A stretch of 64,000 nt of DNA from Pterobdella sp. o SKG-2022 (GCA_964035795.1 OZ038320.1:32572097-32636096), one strand, 5' to 3'; counted from the stretch's first letter, positions 12,296-37,561 are shown. Notes: generated by a model from the letters alone, not told the origin. A program made the numbers and translations.

Positions 12296-13535
12296 CTGTG
12301 TGTTTGTGGTATAACTGTGTTCATTGGTCTAAATATTTCTTTGTATATGAATTTGGAAGAGTGTATGTCAATGTATTCTCTTTGTTAATTATAAGATTTT
12401 TTAATGTCATGTCATGATGACTTGGTTCACTATACCCAAAATGTTTAACTTAGGTCAACACTGAAATATAACCTATGTTACTCTACAAAGGTTTTTTGAT
12501 TTCAATTTATACTATAGGCTGAAAATTTAAAAATTGGCTTTATTTACACCGCACATGTAAAATAATTATTTTTGCACACTCTTCGACGCACGAAAAAAAC
12601 TTGAAAATTTCCTCAAAACTTCAACAGTTCAAAAATTAAAAATATCCATTCAATAAATTTTAAGTTTCAATAAAACATTTTTCAATTTGTTTTTTCTAAT
12701 ACATAATACTCAAAACAACTCGGTAGATCCGATATTTTTATTAAAACTATATAATTTATAAAATTTTTACTTTGGTTGTAATTTCTTGAACCATCTCTGT
12801 TGGTTGTAACTCTAAAACCTTTAGACATTTTCAATTATTAAGGTTCGTAATAAAGTGACAGTTGAATCGAATGCACTTCCTGCAAAGAACCCCAATCAAA
12901 TTTTTAAAAGAAGTTTTTTCATTTGCTACAGAATTTTAGTAAAAACTCTTTTTCGAAACTTTAAATTTAAATTCAAATAAAAATAGAGTTTTTTTGTGAG
13001 CAAACCATATTATAAAGATTAAGTACTGATATTTTGAAAACATTTTTTTTTAAAATATATTTTAGGTTCTCAAAACTGCAATTGTAATTTATTTGAAAAA
13101 CCACATGTGTTATATGAAAATTTTTTCAATCTTAGTAAATCATCTATTCTATAATGAATTAAGTAAGATTATTATTATTATTTTTCATTTCGGAGTAGTG
13201 AAAAAATTCGAGAAGTTATATTTTTTTAATGAAAGAAAACATTGTCCTATATAAGCCTAACTTTTATAAAAATGAAAATACTTTAATTATTTACAAAAAA
13301 AATTAATAACACGTTCAATTGTTATTCACTATGAACACAAACCTCAAGTTGCATTTTTATAATAAAATAGAGATTTTTTTAGAGGTTGATGTGGACTGTC
13401 TTGCTTAAATGTGGAAGTGGTATGAGCGTTTAAAGTGAGAAAAACTTTGATTGTTCTAGTGTTAACAACGAAGATCCTAAAAAAACCTTACATTATCAGC
13501 TTATTTGTACCTAATGATTTAACAATAGACACAAT

Positions 13536-13692
13536 TAAACAAGTACATTTAGGAACACAAATAGAGATACAAAGCTTTTCGTTAACTAAGTACAATTCTC
13601 AAGTATGATACACTTATATACTTGAAAATGTTACTTAGTTAACGAAAAGCTTTGTATGTCAATAAAATTTATTTATGTTTCTAGATATACTT
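13536..13692. mobile_element. Foldback (long inverted-repeat) element
   Basis: The left arm contains CAAAGCTTTTCGTTAACTAA and the right arm its exact reverse complement, with related flanking arms (GGAACACAAATAGAG against TTTATTTATGTTTCTAG). The arms are separated by about 30 bases. Diverged single arms recur at 15165-15250 and 48985-49040, so this is a small interspersed family. Confidence 0.7.
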
Positions 13693-13695
13693 CTT

Positions 13696-13790
13696 TATTT
13701 GTACCTCCACTTGACAATGTAAGTTCATCTTACAAAAAGCTTCGTGAAATAAAATAAACTCCTAAAAGTTTTTTCATTTGAATGTTAGCA
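13696..13790 (-). repeat. Dispersed hairpin repeat, copy 1
   Basis: On the minus strand the core reads CACGAAGCTTTTTGTAAG, then GATGAACTTACATTGTCAAG. Inside it GTAAG pairs with CTTAC to make a small stem-loop. It is nearly identical over about 90 bases to 61751-61845, and shares the core with 28203-28290, 34268-34345 and 57605-57680. Confidence 0.7.
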
Positions 13791-15689
13791 AGTTTGTTGA
13801 AATACTCATCTGTTAAATGTACTCCGAACACCATCATCAGTCCAACAAGAGTGTCGAAGAGGTTCTAAGCCACGTCAGCTTCCAACCACAAAGCATTTCG
13901 AGAATTAATTCATCATTTTTTTCACTGCTCACCAAAAATCACAAATAACTCGAAGCTACAAGTTTCTCTCAGTACTCGCTTCAAGGAGTGCCAAAAAACA
14001 CTTTGGAAGTTGGCGCTCAACAACAACACCATCATCAGTTCACTATCATAAAGGATACTAATATCTGAGTTCCCTAAATGAGTTTGGTAAATCAAAAAAA
14101 GAGATTCTTGTTTTACAAATACTAAGTTTGTTGTTATTCATTGTGTATCATCATGAGGTAGCACAAATATTTGAAAAAGAGCCTTTTTCAAATATTTGAT
14201 AAATTCGTTTGTAGAAATGTACCCAAACATTTCATAAAATAAAATCGATGTAGATAAAACTTGGTTTTTTCAAAATAATGTTCAACACTTTGGTTTGTAT
14301 TCTTCATTCAAACAAAACTTTTAAAAATTTGATAGATTCCCTATGGGGTTTGCGTGGTTAATATTTTTTTGAGTTTCTTATTGATTATTTTTTCAAAATA
14401 ATATGACCAAGATGTTAGTTCACATACATATTATAAGGCCCCATGATTACTGAATAAATTGAGAAGCTTTCTAAACTAATAATAATTTAAACGTCTTTTA
14501 CGCATCGTTCAGAGGCGCTCTGCTATGAACTGCTTAAAGAGGTGAGTTTTCAGGTTTTTAAGAAAAATGGGAGGAGAAGAAGCTTTGAGATTTGGAGGAA
14601 GAGAGCTTCAGAGAATTTGACCAGAAAGAGGAAAAGCAGTTTTAGCGTACGAATGAGATGGAGAAATAATAAAGAGCTGAGAGCGGATAAAAGACCGCAG
14701 GCCAGTACGCTTAGGAGGTAGTAAGAGGTTAGAAATAGAGGAAGATGAATGAGAGTGAGAGATTTCAAACATGAAGATAAACTAATGAACCATTGTTTTT
14801 TATTCTTATTATGAGTTGTTCAAAAATTTTATTCAGAGGAAAAGAATCTTTCTTAAAACATATAAACGAAGCTTTTCGATTTTATCTCGGATAATAATAT
14901 ATGATCTGCCAGCATGTTTTTGTGATAGGATTTCACATTTCGAGGAGGTACTTGGAACTTGCTTCATATAGGTTAAAAAATTTATAATTTCAAAAGCTGA
15001 ATGCCAACAATGACAATTTTTTGACAGTCTTCCAATAAAAGCAGGTTTTTGTTAGATGACATTAAACTTCCTAAGTTTAACCTAGTCAATGGCCTATATT
15101 AGTTTTTGAACTTTATCATGAAATAGTTTCCACACTTTCGAAAGTAAAGCAGTAACATAAATAAATTTTTTTGAGATATAAAACTTTTCGCTAACTAAGT
15201 AACATTTTAAAGTATCGAGTAAAATTTATTTGTCTTCCTAAAAATACTCGTTTGATTGTGACTAGTGTTAAATCATTGTGTAAAGCAATAAAATTTGTAA
15301 TTGCGTTTCAAAATATTGTTCAGATGAGTTTGAGGTTAATGATAAATTGGTTGCTCTCTAGATTTAATTACTTAATCGTGTCCTTGTATTGAAAGCAATT
15401 AAAACGAACAAAAAATAAAAAAGTAATCACTATAAAAAGTTTGTCATAAACTTCTTTATTTTTCAAATGAATTGTCATATATATTGACCGTATTTTATGA
15501 CAATAAATGAAACTTATTTAAGGAGCACACGTGACATGTAATATTTATATACCATTGAAGAACACTATTTACTCCGTTCTTAAGGCCCATGTTGGTCCTC
15601 GAGAGTTTTTAAATAATTGTATTATCGTTCTATTAAAGATTTTTCAAAGTTTATGTTGATTTTGTAGTGTAGAGTTGTTGAAATTCGTC

Positions 15690-16829
15690 ATGGCTACTAA
15701 AAGCCGAATGGATGGGTTGATTGAAGAGTTTAATGAAGCCGAAAATAATTTTATTTTTCTTGAAGAAGAACACAGAAAATACGTCCAAAAAGTTGAAGAG
15801 TTGAAAAATATACAAGAAGTTTGCCAAAAAAATATAAAAAAAAGAAAAATTGAGTTAACAAACATAACAGAATTAATCAAAAAAATCAAAAGTTCTGATG
15901 AATCTGAAAAGTATGATGAAAGCCTCAACGAAATCGAGACAAAAATAAGAAAGAAACTTGATTCAATAAGAGATATGGCAGATGTACTCCCAAACGAGAA
16001 TAATTTGTATCTTCAAATTGTTCTAGGGTCTGTCAACATGTCTCTGCTCAGCAAGAAAGATAAATACAAATACAAACAAAATTATGAACATTTTAAGCTT
16101 TATGTCACATTAATCATTCTCATTTTTGCTCTTGTCTTATGGTTCTTTTTGAACTACAGAGTAACAGATGCCATTTTCCAGTTTTTGTTGGTGTGGTACT
16201 ATTGCACCTTAACAGTGAGAGAGCATATACTGAAGATGAATGGCTCGAGGATCAAGGGATGGTGGATAACTCATCACTTCATCTCTACAGCTTGTGCAGG
16301 ACTTTTCCTCATCTGGCCTGATGGATTCTCATACCATTATTTTAGGCCTCAATACATCATCTTTTCCATCTCACTCACCTTTGTACAACTCATGCAGTTT
16401 TACTACCAGACAGGCAGTTTGTACCGCTTGAGGGCCCTGGGAGAGAGGCGCAACATGGACATCACAGTGGAAGGATTCCAGTCCTGGATGTGGAAGGGGT
16501 TGTCATTTGTCATCCCTCTTCTCATTCTTGTCTACCTCTTTCAACTCTACAACTCCATCACTCTTATCAAACTCTCTTTTCACGAGAAGTGTCATGAGTG
16601 GCAGGTGTTTGTATTGGGTGTCACATTTTTTGTGTTGTTCTCCGGAAACACAAGTACATTGCTGCACGTTTTAATGCAGAAGTCTCAAGGCTCCATCCCC
16701 ACCAACATCTCCCAGTGGCTCAACAAGTATAAGCTGCAGACACCTGTGCATAGTAGGATCCATTCGACCAATCCCAGTTCACAAAATATGCAACAACTCG
16801 ACTCACCACTGAACAATAAGAACAAATAG
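15690..16829 (+). CDS. TMEM120: TMEM120 family (TMPIT/TACAN) membrane protein, single exon
   Basis: A 379-residue ORF starts at the ATG at 15690; in-frame TTG codons just upstream are not likely starts. Layout: N-terminal coiled-coil region (residues 1-100, rich in Glu and Lys, with HRKYVQKVEELK), then six hydrophobic helices. Conserved family stretches include LGSVNMSLLSKKDKYKYK, FLLVWYYCTLTVREHIL, NGSRIKGWWITHHFISTA (the helix whose histidine contacts coenzyme A in solved TMEM120A structures), LRALGERRNMDITVEGFQSW and CHEWQVFVLG. Human paralogues are about 340-345 residues. Members sit in the nuclear envelope/ER; proposed roles are fat-cell differentiation and a contested mechanosensitive channel. 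There are no introns, unlike every neighbour with clear homology. The stop is TAG at 16827-16829. Confidence 0.95.
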   Translation: MATKSRMDGLIEEFNEAENNFIFLEEEHRKYVQKVEELKNIQEVCQKNIKKRKIELTNITELIKKIKSSDESEKYDESLNEIETKIRKKLDSIRDMADVLPNENNLYLQIVLGSVNMSLLSKKDKYKYKQNYEHFKLYVTLIILIFALVLWFFLNYRVTDAIFQFLLVWYYCTLTVREHILKMNGSRIKGWWITHHFISTACAGLFLIWPDGFSYHYFRPQYIIFSISLTFVQLMQFYYQTGSLYRLRALGERRNMDITVEGFQSWMWKGLSFVIPLLILVYLFQLYNSITLIKLSFHEKCHEWQVFVLGVTFFVLFSGNTSTLLHVLMQKSQGSIPTNISQWLNKYKLQTPVHSRIHSTNPSSQNMQQLDSPLNNKNK

Positions 16830-19800
16830 TAATCATGAATAATAGAACAATTAAATTAGAATATTTTGAATGACTGCAATGAATTATAATTTTTTTTGCA
16901 TAAATAAACAAAATTTGGAAAAGTTATGCATAATACAATTAAAATTCCATAATTCAAAAGTAAAAGTAAATATTCAAAAAAAATTAATATAAATATAAAA
17001 ATTCATAATAAAATGAATTGCTCATAATAATTAAAATACAAAGAAGAATAATAAAAATATAAATAAAAAAACTCAAAAAATGATCATCAGGCAAGCACTA
17101 ACAGCCCATACAAAAATTTGAGAAAGTAGGTGATGTGGCCATAATAATGAGAAAGGAAAAAAATAAGGTTAATAATAGCAACAAATAAAATAAAAACAGA
17201 GTAAAATTATTAACAACAGAACAATAATAGCAACAAAATAATATTAGTTTCAAAATAATAACAGAATAATAATAGCAATAAAATAACAACAGAATAATAA
17301 TTATTATAATAGTAAAAAAGAATAACAATATCAACAACAACAATATTACTAAAACTGATATCAACAATAATAATACTATTGTATGAAGATCTTATACAAC
17401 GGAAAATCTGGTTTGAATTGCATTTAGAACATTATATTTGTATTCTTATTATTTGTATTTTTATTATTGATACTTTCCACTGTTATTTTTATGATTAATC
17501 TTCAATATTATTTTTTGTTGTTATATTTTCATTAATTCATCTTCATTAATAGAAATTATGTGTCCTTTTATAAGTCCAATATAAACCACTCTATAATAAT
17601 AAAACTATAATGATAATAAGAATAAATTGATATTATTGGTTTAACAAAGAAATGATAATAGCAATGATAACTATATATAATATTGAATTAGTGAAGTTAG
17701 TTTGCGTGTTTTGATTTAATCAATTAATCAATAAAAATTGATGTATGGTGAAATTAGCATGAAACAATAGTTACATAATAATAATAATAAAGTACCTCTT
17801 ATAACAACCTCAGACATAAATTAATTTTCATAGTGACCTTTAGACTTGTCTTGTTTACATGCTAATATTATTTTTATTCACCTTCTATTATCTTCAATTT
17901 GACTTCAGTAACATTGAAACCATAGTGAGATACAACTGTTTATTGGTATGCATTCAACCTCATCACCTACCATGCTTCAGCCTTGTAAACCCACTCAAGC
18001 ATCGATCACCCTTCGAAAGTTTTCTCACTGCTACTTTTGGAACTTAAGGATCAGACAAGGTAGTTGTAACAAAACGAATATTGCAAAGGGTTGAACCTCC
18101 ATCCATTGTTACTCACAAACACCACTCAACACCTGCAAAAGGAAACACTGAGATTTGCTCTTGTTCGCAACAATACCTCAATCATCTTCCATGCAATGCT
18201 GGATGGATAGTGAAGGGAGGTTGAGGTTCCAGAGGGGATGGATGATTTATCATTGAATACTATGACTACTTTCATCGTTTTTCGCACTTTATTCGATAAG
18301 CAAGAAAAATTCTTTCAGCACTTACTCATTACATAGTTTTTTGCTTCACATATCTTCATCAGCTTGAACAGACTTTCCACTCTTCACACCATCTTCATTG
18401 TTCCTTCAGTCATCATTACAACTATCTTATCTAAATAATAATGTTAGTCATTTTTATTAATAAACATTCACTTTGAATCAAAATATAGTTGAAAAAAACA
18501 AAATAGTCAAATGTTGATCTGCTTCTTACACATCTTTCTGTCAGCTGCCAGCGTTCTCAGTTTTGCCAGGTCTTCTCTATTGTTTTGTGGACAAATTCTT
18601 CTATATGTACCACAGGAAAGAGTTTATACAGAATCAACTACTCTGGGGGGATTGCTGTCGCTTAAAATTCCGCTATATTCTTGTTCTTTAACCAATGTTT
18701 ATCCCAGAAGTTTTGGCGCTCTTCTGAGAGTTTTTTGCCACTAGAGGTCTTTTAGGCCATCCATTCAAATAATGATAAAGGCCTAAGATGTGTATTGCCT
18801 CTTTCATGTCATGCTGCCTCACCCACTCAGCTTCGTTTCAGTAATTAACCATGGCTTTGACACCTGTAGAAAGCCCCTCGCAATTATTTTCCTTGTGAAT
18901 TCGTCGGTTTAATACGTCACTTTGGGGGTAATGCCGGATCGACAATAGTACGCGACCACAGCTGCCCGATGAGAGATGGCTGCAGTTCCAATGTTGGGCA
19001 AACAGATCACATTCTTAGATCGGGTGCTTCCAGAAAGAGTCTCTGTGGTGTGAACCCAAAAATCAAAAATGGGTGCGGAAGCACTAGAATACGAGAATTT
19101 CAGCATATGCACCGTTTCCACCAGGTAGTGAGAATAGGAATACGGCATCTCAGTCTCATTACCTTCAATCGGCATTCTGGTCACTTCTTTAGCCACCGCG
19201 GGGCTAAACACATATGAGAGAGCCTTTTAGGGCCTAACAGACAGTATTTTGAGATATGTGAGTTCCAAGTATCTCGCGTAACCAAAGCTCCTACATACTA
19301 TAGTCGATATAGAAACATGGTTTTTCATACGACTCAAGTGCATGTCTACCATTCACACGAGACACCTTGCCTTTCTTGGCAAAACACAGACGGATCAAAC
19401 ACATATTGATCACTCCTGAAGATCGAATATTCAACTTGAAGACTGCCGGATTCATGGACATAATTGTGTCCGCAATGATCATGAAAATAGACCGTCACAG
19501 TTTTTATCGTTATTATTCATGTTTATTGTTCACGTGGTGATTATTTTTATTTAACACAATCTTTTCATAATAATATTATTGATGATGCTGCATTAAATGC
19601 TTGTTGCCTCATTCGCATCCATTTGACAGTTTTCTTTTGTATGATAAATTTGTCGTCTCTGAATATTTAAATAGGTACTGTGATGTTATTGGCTGAGAAA
19701 CTTTTTTGAAATGTCTTATATTTTCAATATTAAATATGATTGGCTTCGATAATTTTAATCTATTTTTAGACATGATTTGTACCATGCCTTCCAAAACGGA

Positions 19801-22268
19801 TGTAACATTTGACTAGTTTTGAAATCAGTAGTAATTTTCAATGAATTTCAAATTTGGACTCATTATATTTCATTTCAAATAAATTTCGAAATAAAAATGC
19901 AATAAATTAAATTGAAAAGTGGCAAAAATAACCAGTGTAAGGACAAAATTATTGCAATATATTGGTCTTGAGTTGTTGTTAGCTCCTTGAAGTCCACTTT
20001 TTGCAGTATAAATATAAATTATATTAATCTAAATTATATTTATAATTAATAATAAATAAATTATGACTTATATTAATTTTTTAACAAATAAACGTGGGAT
20101 TGAGATGCAAGCTGGGTGGGTTTGTTGTAATTAGTTAAAATCAGAGGTGACCTAATAATAAAAATAAAAACAAAAATAGAATAAATTAATAATAAATAAA
20201 AATAGATGCCTAAAAATTAATAACACTAAATGAACTAAATATGAATATAACCTACGAACTAAGGTGATGATATATGATAACTAGGCTTCAACAGTAATTA
20301 TAACTAATAATTAAAATATAAACTTCAAAATTTGATGAATATGATAGCAATATACTAAAGGTCTACTAGCAATGATATATAGATAACAATAAAAATGAAC
20401 TAACTTCGATGTACTCAACTAAAAACTATGAAATGGCCGTAAATGAACCTTATATGAATAAATTATATAAGAGATTATAAATCAATAATAACAATAATAT
20501 AAATAATAATAAGCTTCAAATGAATAGTATATTTTAGTATGGAGTAAAAATATCAAATACTTTTCATCCTAGCAACTAATTATTGCTCAATAAGGATATA
20601 AATAGTATTTAATAATGAAATAACTATTATTCAGAAATGATATAAAAAAAATTATTATTTCAACAAAGAACATAAATAATTATATATTCAAGTAATAAAT
20701 ATTTTAAACTGTTGGGCCCTCACCAGCATTAACTATGGCCATTGGTGGATGTTGAAGCGTCAATAAACATTGGGCTTCTTTGTAGTACTACTATGAATAA
20801 TAAATTTTAAACTTATTATGGTTCTACTTATTATGAGTAATTTGATATATTTTCAGTGCAATTATTAAGATGGATTAATGGCTTGAAGTTTTTTATGAAA
20901 TTATTATTCATATATGAATATTTAAATACCGATACATGAATTAGTTGAACCATATGCATACTGTAATATATATTTTCTAAATATAAATTTTTTTATATCT
21001 ACTTTTGAATATATATATATTATTATATATTATATTATATAATAATATAATTTATATATTTTGAAAAAAAATATTGACATGCTGGTAAAATAATTATATA
21101 TTTTTAAAAATTATAAGCATGGGGTGAGAAAATTAATAAATTAAGAGAAGTTTGTGAAGAGATAATGGAATGAAATAATATTAGTGATAGAATTGAATAA
21201 TGAAATTAATTATTACGAATAAAAATAATAATAATCTTATTAATAATAACCATAACAATATTTGAATCGGTATAATAAAATAAAAGTATCTCAACGTAAA
21301 TTAATAATAAAAGGAATAAAGAAAAAAAATTAATAATAATTTTAATAAATAACGAAAAAAAAAACAATAATAAAACACGAAAATTAAAAGTGAAAACAAA
21401 TAAAATATATCATTTTTTTTTTATCAGAGTTTTAATATAAATAAATTATTTGGAGTGGTATTTACAAGATAATCGTAAAAAAAAAACAATACAAATTTTT
21501 TAAACTAATAAAAACATTATAAATAATAATAGAATTTTAAAAAAATTATATAAAAATATATTTATGAATTACGGGTAAAATAGAATAAAAAATATTACTT
21601 ACATGCTAAAGCCGACTTTTAGATGAAGCCAAAGAAAAATAATAGAATAATAATAATACTAATTATAATATAAAAAAGGATAAACATAATGAGAATAATA
21701 ATAAATATAATTAAAAAAAAAATAATAAGGGTGGAAAACTTCGGTATGTTACATGGAACGTAGTGATAACAAATGATATAGGGACTAACAAGGTCGTAAT
21801 AATAAAAAAAAATAATAATAATAAAAATAACAATATCAACAATAATAAAAATTTTTATCTGTAGAAATAGAATAAATAATATTTAAATGAAAAAATGCTG
21901 GAGAAGAGTCCAAAAAGGAGAGTTTTCAAAATCATGACTTTAATAATTCAGGTATCCTTAAGAAAATTGGGATTTGTACAGAATTATTTTCAATTAATTA
22001 TTTGATGATAATTTTCAGTTCATTTTTTTGATTTTGATTTCTAATCTTCAAAAGCGTTTGAAAAAATTTCTAAATATTCATCCTCTTCTTCTTCTTCACC
22101 ACAACACCATCCTTCTCATACAATTATATTCACAATCTTTTTTTCCTTGTTTTAATTTCTAAAAATAACTTCTTTATTTCATCACCATCTCCCTCTTATT
22201 CTTCCTTCTCACCATCTTCCTACTTCACATCTTCATTTTTTCTCCCACCTCTCACTCACCATCTCCCC
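16830..22268. other. Intergenic DNA between TMEM120 and RALGAPB
   Basis: This is very AT-rich, with (AAT)n and (TA)n tracts, especially 19500-21900. No gene was recognised apart from the decayed GC-richer block annotated separately at 18490-19490. Both flanking genes end towards this region (TMEM120 on plus, RALGAPB on minus), so it is a convergent 3' spacer holding both polyadenylation sites. Confidence 0.65.
18490..19490 (-). mobile_element. Decayed repeat-like block, identity uncertain
   Basis: Base composition is clearly less AT-rich than on either side. Minus-strand frames of 100 codons (18909-19211) and 63 codons (19291-19482) are open, and another minus-strand frame near 18515-18600 reads NREDLAKLRTLAADRKMCKK, similar in style to the C-terminal tails of non-LTR retrotransposon proteins. 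Stops interrupt every longer reading. I treat it as an old element or pseudogene; the family is not recognised. Confidence 0.3.
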
Positions 22269-33472
<11,204 letters not shown>

Positions 33473-35540
33473 AGTTTTTTTTGTCTTTTAATTTTTTATA
33501 TTTTCGATTTTTCTCAGCCATCAAATAACATGGATATGTTTTTAAAGTTGTGTTGATGTTTTATGGGTGTGGTGATACCGTTTAGCACAGGTGAGTTGAA
33601 AGGAAATAAAATTTTCAACCCTTTCAGGGATTATTTATACGCAGATTAATAAACTTTAAAAAAAATTATTTATATAACTCCACTTCAAACTGAATTTTTA
33701 TTGAAATTAACCTATGAAATCCTTAAAACTTCAACTTGAAAATATCGAACGTAATGTAAGCTAGAAAGACATTTGATATAAATATATATGGCTTTAAACT
33801 ATTGTATTTCTGAATTATGGTTTTTTCTATTCCATTAATGACTAATGATTTTCATGTTGTGTTAAATTTAGAAAACTTGAATAGCAGTATTGTTATTTAA
33901 AATACAAGTTATGGAATGCTAAAAAACTAACTTGAATGCCAAAACAAGTTAATTAATATTTTAAATCCATAAAGTTAGTTAAAAGTTTTCTAATCAATTA
34001 TTTCAATTTATTATTTTTTTTAACAGAGCTTTCTTATATAATGTTGTATTTTTGACATATTAAAAACCTTTTAATGAGCATTTGAAGTTTTGTCAATAAA
34101 AATCATAATATTATCATTTTGCGTTTTTTTTAATAATTTATCACTATTCAAATAACTTCAATCATTTGCTAATTTTCATTCTATGAATCAGTTATAACAC
34201 CTGAATCAAGTGAAGTTTTACTTGAAAAGTACTAAGTTTAATATCGACTTAAACAAACACAAAGAAAATCTAAATCACGAAGCTTATCTTAAGTCTAAAT
34301 CACATTATCAAATGATAAGTTCAAATACTCGATTCGGCTCATAACTATACCTTTTTAGACGTTTCCCAAGGAAAATTGGGATTGGTGAACGGAAATATGT
34401 GCCAAAACTTCTTCTTTTACCTATATATTTAACTAAGAAATCTTTATTTGATTAAACTGGCAAACCTATAAAAAAATTCGAAAATAAAAAAAATGAACGA
34501 AAAATAAAAAATAGAAACAATAATATCAATAACAATGTTAAAAAAGAAGAATTAATGAAAACAACATTTAAATAATTAAAAATCGCTAATAAAAAAGAAA
34601 ATATCAATAATAAGAATAATATAAAAACAAAAAACAATAATAAATAATTGAATAGGGCTAATAATAATGAAATAACCCTCATTGTTGACATTAATTCTCA
34701 CGATTGCTCTTAATATTTTATTCCTAGCTGCCAAGAATACTTGCACCACATCTACTTGAATAATATTAATAATCAAAAATTAAATGACTATCATTGAAAT
34801 TATTATAATCAAACTTTGACAATATTAACAAATAACTATAACAATGTAAAACTATTGAGAGATGACAATAATACCATCCTTATCTTCAAACTAATTCTTG
34901 AAAATCAAACAAAGTTGAGTATTTAAAAGTGAATTTATTGACGAAATCATAAATTATTATGTCATCCACTATATTGGGATAAAAAAATAATTTAAAAATG
35001 GAAGAAATAATTTAACAGTAATAATAACAATAACAAAATTATCAATAATAAGCTAAGACAAAAGCACGTGATAAAATTCTCCTAACATGGACAACTAGAT
35101 TTTAATATTCCTAACAATTACCATGCATCTCAATAATAACAGTTTATAATTCATTATTTATGTTTTATAGAGTTCATTCATTTTGCTCACCAATTCTCGA
35201 TAACAGGCATTTCAAAAGATTTTAACATATTTTTTTTTGTTCAACAATTTTTGATTGTTTGCATACTTGAATTGGAAAATAAACTTATGAAAACTGAAAA
35301 AAAAACAAAAGATAAAATGAGTTATTTTTATTATTCCCTATTTTCATACACAAATGAGTTTGATTTGTTGAATTTTTATTCTTTTAATTATTCACTTGCA
35401 TCAATTAATAAACGACCATGAATTTTTCATTAATTAAATAATAATTTATAATTATTGCTGTAATATTATTAATTTTCAACATTAATTTATATATTATTAT
35501 TATTTAATAAGAATAATATTATGATTAAACAATAAATCAT
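33473..35540. other. Intergenic DNA between RALGAPB and MARS1
   Basis: AT-rich. It holds the RALGAPB promoter and first non-coding sequence near 33480-33600 and the MARS1 3' region near 35440-35540. A copy of the hairpin repeat sits at 34268-34345. No further gene was recognised; minus-strand frames at 34452-34776 are low-complexity Ile/Leu/Phe. Confidence 0.6.
34268..34345 (+). repeat. Dispersed hairpin repeat, copy 3 (diverged)
   Basis: Reads TCACGAAGCTTATCTTAAG, then CACATTATCAAATGATAAG. Same order of blocks as the 13.7 and 61.8 kb copies, but more diverged. Confidence 0.5.
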
Positions 35541-37561
35541 TCATTTCTTGGGCTTCTTTTTATTCGCCGGCTTAGCTGCTTGCTGCGGTACGCCTAGCAG
35601 CTGGTTGAGAGCAGCTTTTAGCTTGAGCAGCACTTCTACTTCCTTCGTGATAACTTCCTTTTCCGCTTTAACAGCTTTCAACTCCCTCACTTTGTTACCC
35701 TGATTGATTATTTTGGTTTATATCTAAGTATTAAATAAAATTTGATATCATTTTATTTAATCAAACTTATTGCGTGAAATAAAAATAACTCAATTCATAA
35801 TAATAGTTGTTTCCTATTTTCTGGTATAACTAAGCGCTCCTGAAGCAAATCGTGTTTTTGAAATTAACGCCGGATGAAGCTTGCAATATTAATATAAAAT
35901 ATATTTAAATGAGAAACCTACTTGTTTTTCGATTTGGGCATTCAACTCGGCCTCACTCAATACCACTCCATTGGTCGTCTGATCAGATAAATCAGTTATC
36001 ATTTCTATTTTTTTCAGATCGACTTTTAGTCGCCCCATATTGGGGTTTGGTTAGTTCAACAAATGTTTCACAGAGCTCCTTGTGTCGGTCCACGCAGGAT
36101 CGAAGACGGTAATTTTAGATAATTAGTCTAATGCTCTACCACTGAGCTATACGGGCCGACCCGTATTTCTATTATTGATCTTTATACCAATAATAAGGAT
36201 ATTATGACTACTATTATTGATCTTTTAATACCAACAATAATTATTATCAGAAAACCTTGGTCTGGTTGCCGGCAAACTTCTTCTTCAACTCATCGGTCAC
36301 ATTTGACTCGATCTTCTGAAAGAGAGGCTTCACCTGGCCCATCATCATTATTATTGATACTTGAATATTTTCAAGTCATTGATCTATACGTAATACAATA
36401 ATAAAAATAATTGAGAATATGAAACTTTTTCAAGCCAACTAGAAAACATCTAATGCACCTAGATTATTGCCTTAATACCAATCCAACCTCTCTTCCCCCC
36501 TTACATCGCCAATCACATGTCCCACAGGTAGATACAACTTGACGACATCAGTAAGGATGTAATCATTGGCTTGTGGAAAGTTGAGTTGATTCAGAAGTTG
36601 TGTGGACGTTTGAGGCATGAAAGGTTGCAACAACATGGCGATCAAACACACCATGTTACTTGCTAAAGAGGCTATCGAACCTGCTCTGGCTCTGTGTGGT
36701 GTGATGGGTGGGTAGATGTGATGGTGGGTGGATGTGTTGGTGGGTGAATGTGGTGTGGTGGCGGTTGGTATTTGTGGTATTGCATGGACACTGGGAAATC
36801 GCCTTTTTGAAGTGATGGATGAGTGGTTGGAAGACAGAAATGAGCAGATGTGATGGTGTGAAAAAACATGTTGAGACAGCTATGCTTGACTTAGGTGGTA
36901 TTGAAGCTGGATACACTAAAATGCTGTCATACACACACCAAACACCAACTGTTCGGCAGCATTCCCCTTGATCAAAACCCAGGGCTTGTTGGCTTGCATG
37001 TATTGATTTCCTAATGATGATATGCTTAATATTGTCCTCAAACCTTCCCTCAGTCTGGAGTGGTGGAGCAGGTGATTACTATATAGAGTACATAAATGAT
37101 TGTAATATGAATGGAGAATAATTATATAACATCACATTATATATGCCACTATCCCACATATCACCTCCCCACCCATTTATAACGCATGATGTTCCCACTG
37201 TACTACTATCCTAACTACCCTCCCTCCCAGCACCAACTCATCTTTGTCCCACCTTACTCTCCCAACCCTAACACCTTCCCACCCTTTCCACCCTTCTAAC
37301 GACCTGACTTGCGACATGAGGTGGTGGTAATGCAGCAACTCAAGGTTGACATGGGCAATAAAGTCCACATCACCCTCCTCCAACGTTATCTCTTGCATGG
37401 CCCCTTTGAAGTTGTTTTTTACAAAACTCAAGCCTCTGTTGGTTGGTGTTTTTTTTGCTATTTTCTTATTATTAATGTAATTTTTCTTTGAAATTGCCCA
37501 AAATCCATTTGAAATTCTACAAGAATATATTATAAACTGTTATATTATTTTTTTTAATAAA

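Larger units (their letters stand above)
12296..15689. other. Intergenic DNA between NXF1 and TMEM120
   Basis: This AT-rich stretch must contain the unfound first exon and promoter of NXF1 (minus strand) and the TMEM120 promoter (plus). It holds a foldback element (13536-13692), a copy of the hairpin repeat (13696-13790) and a less AT-rich block at about 14490-14770 that reads like a dispersed repeat, including a minus-strand 72-codon Leu-rich frame. No other gene was recognised. Confidence 0.6.
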
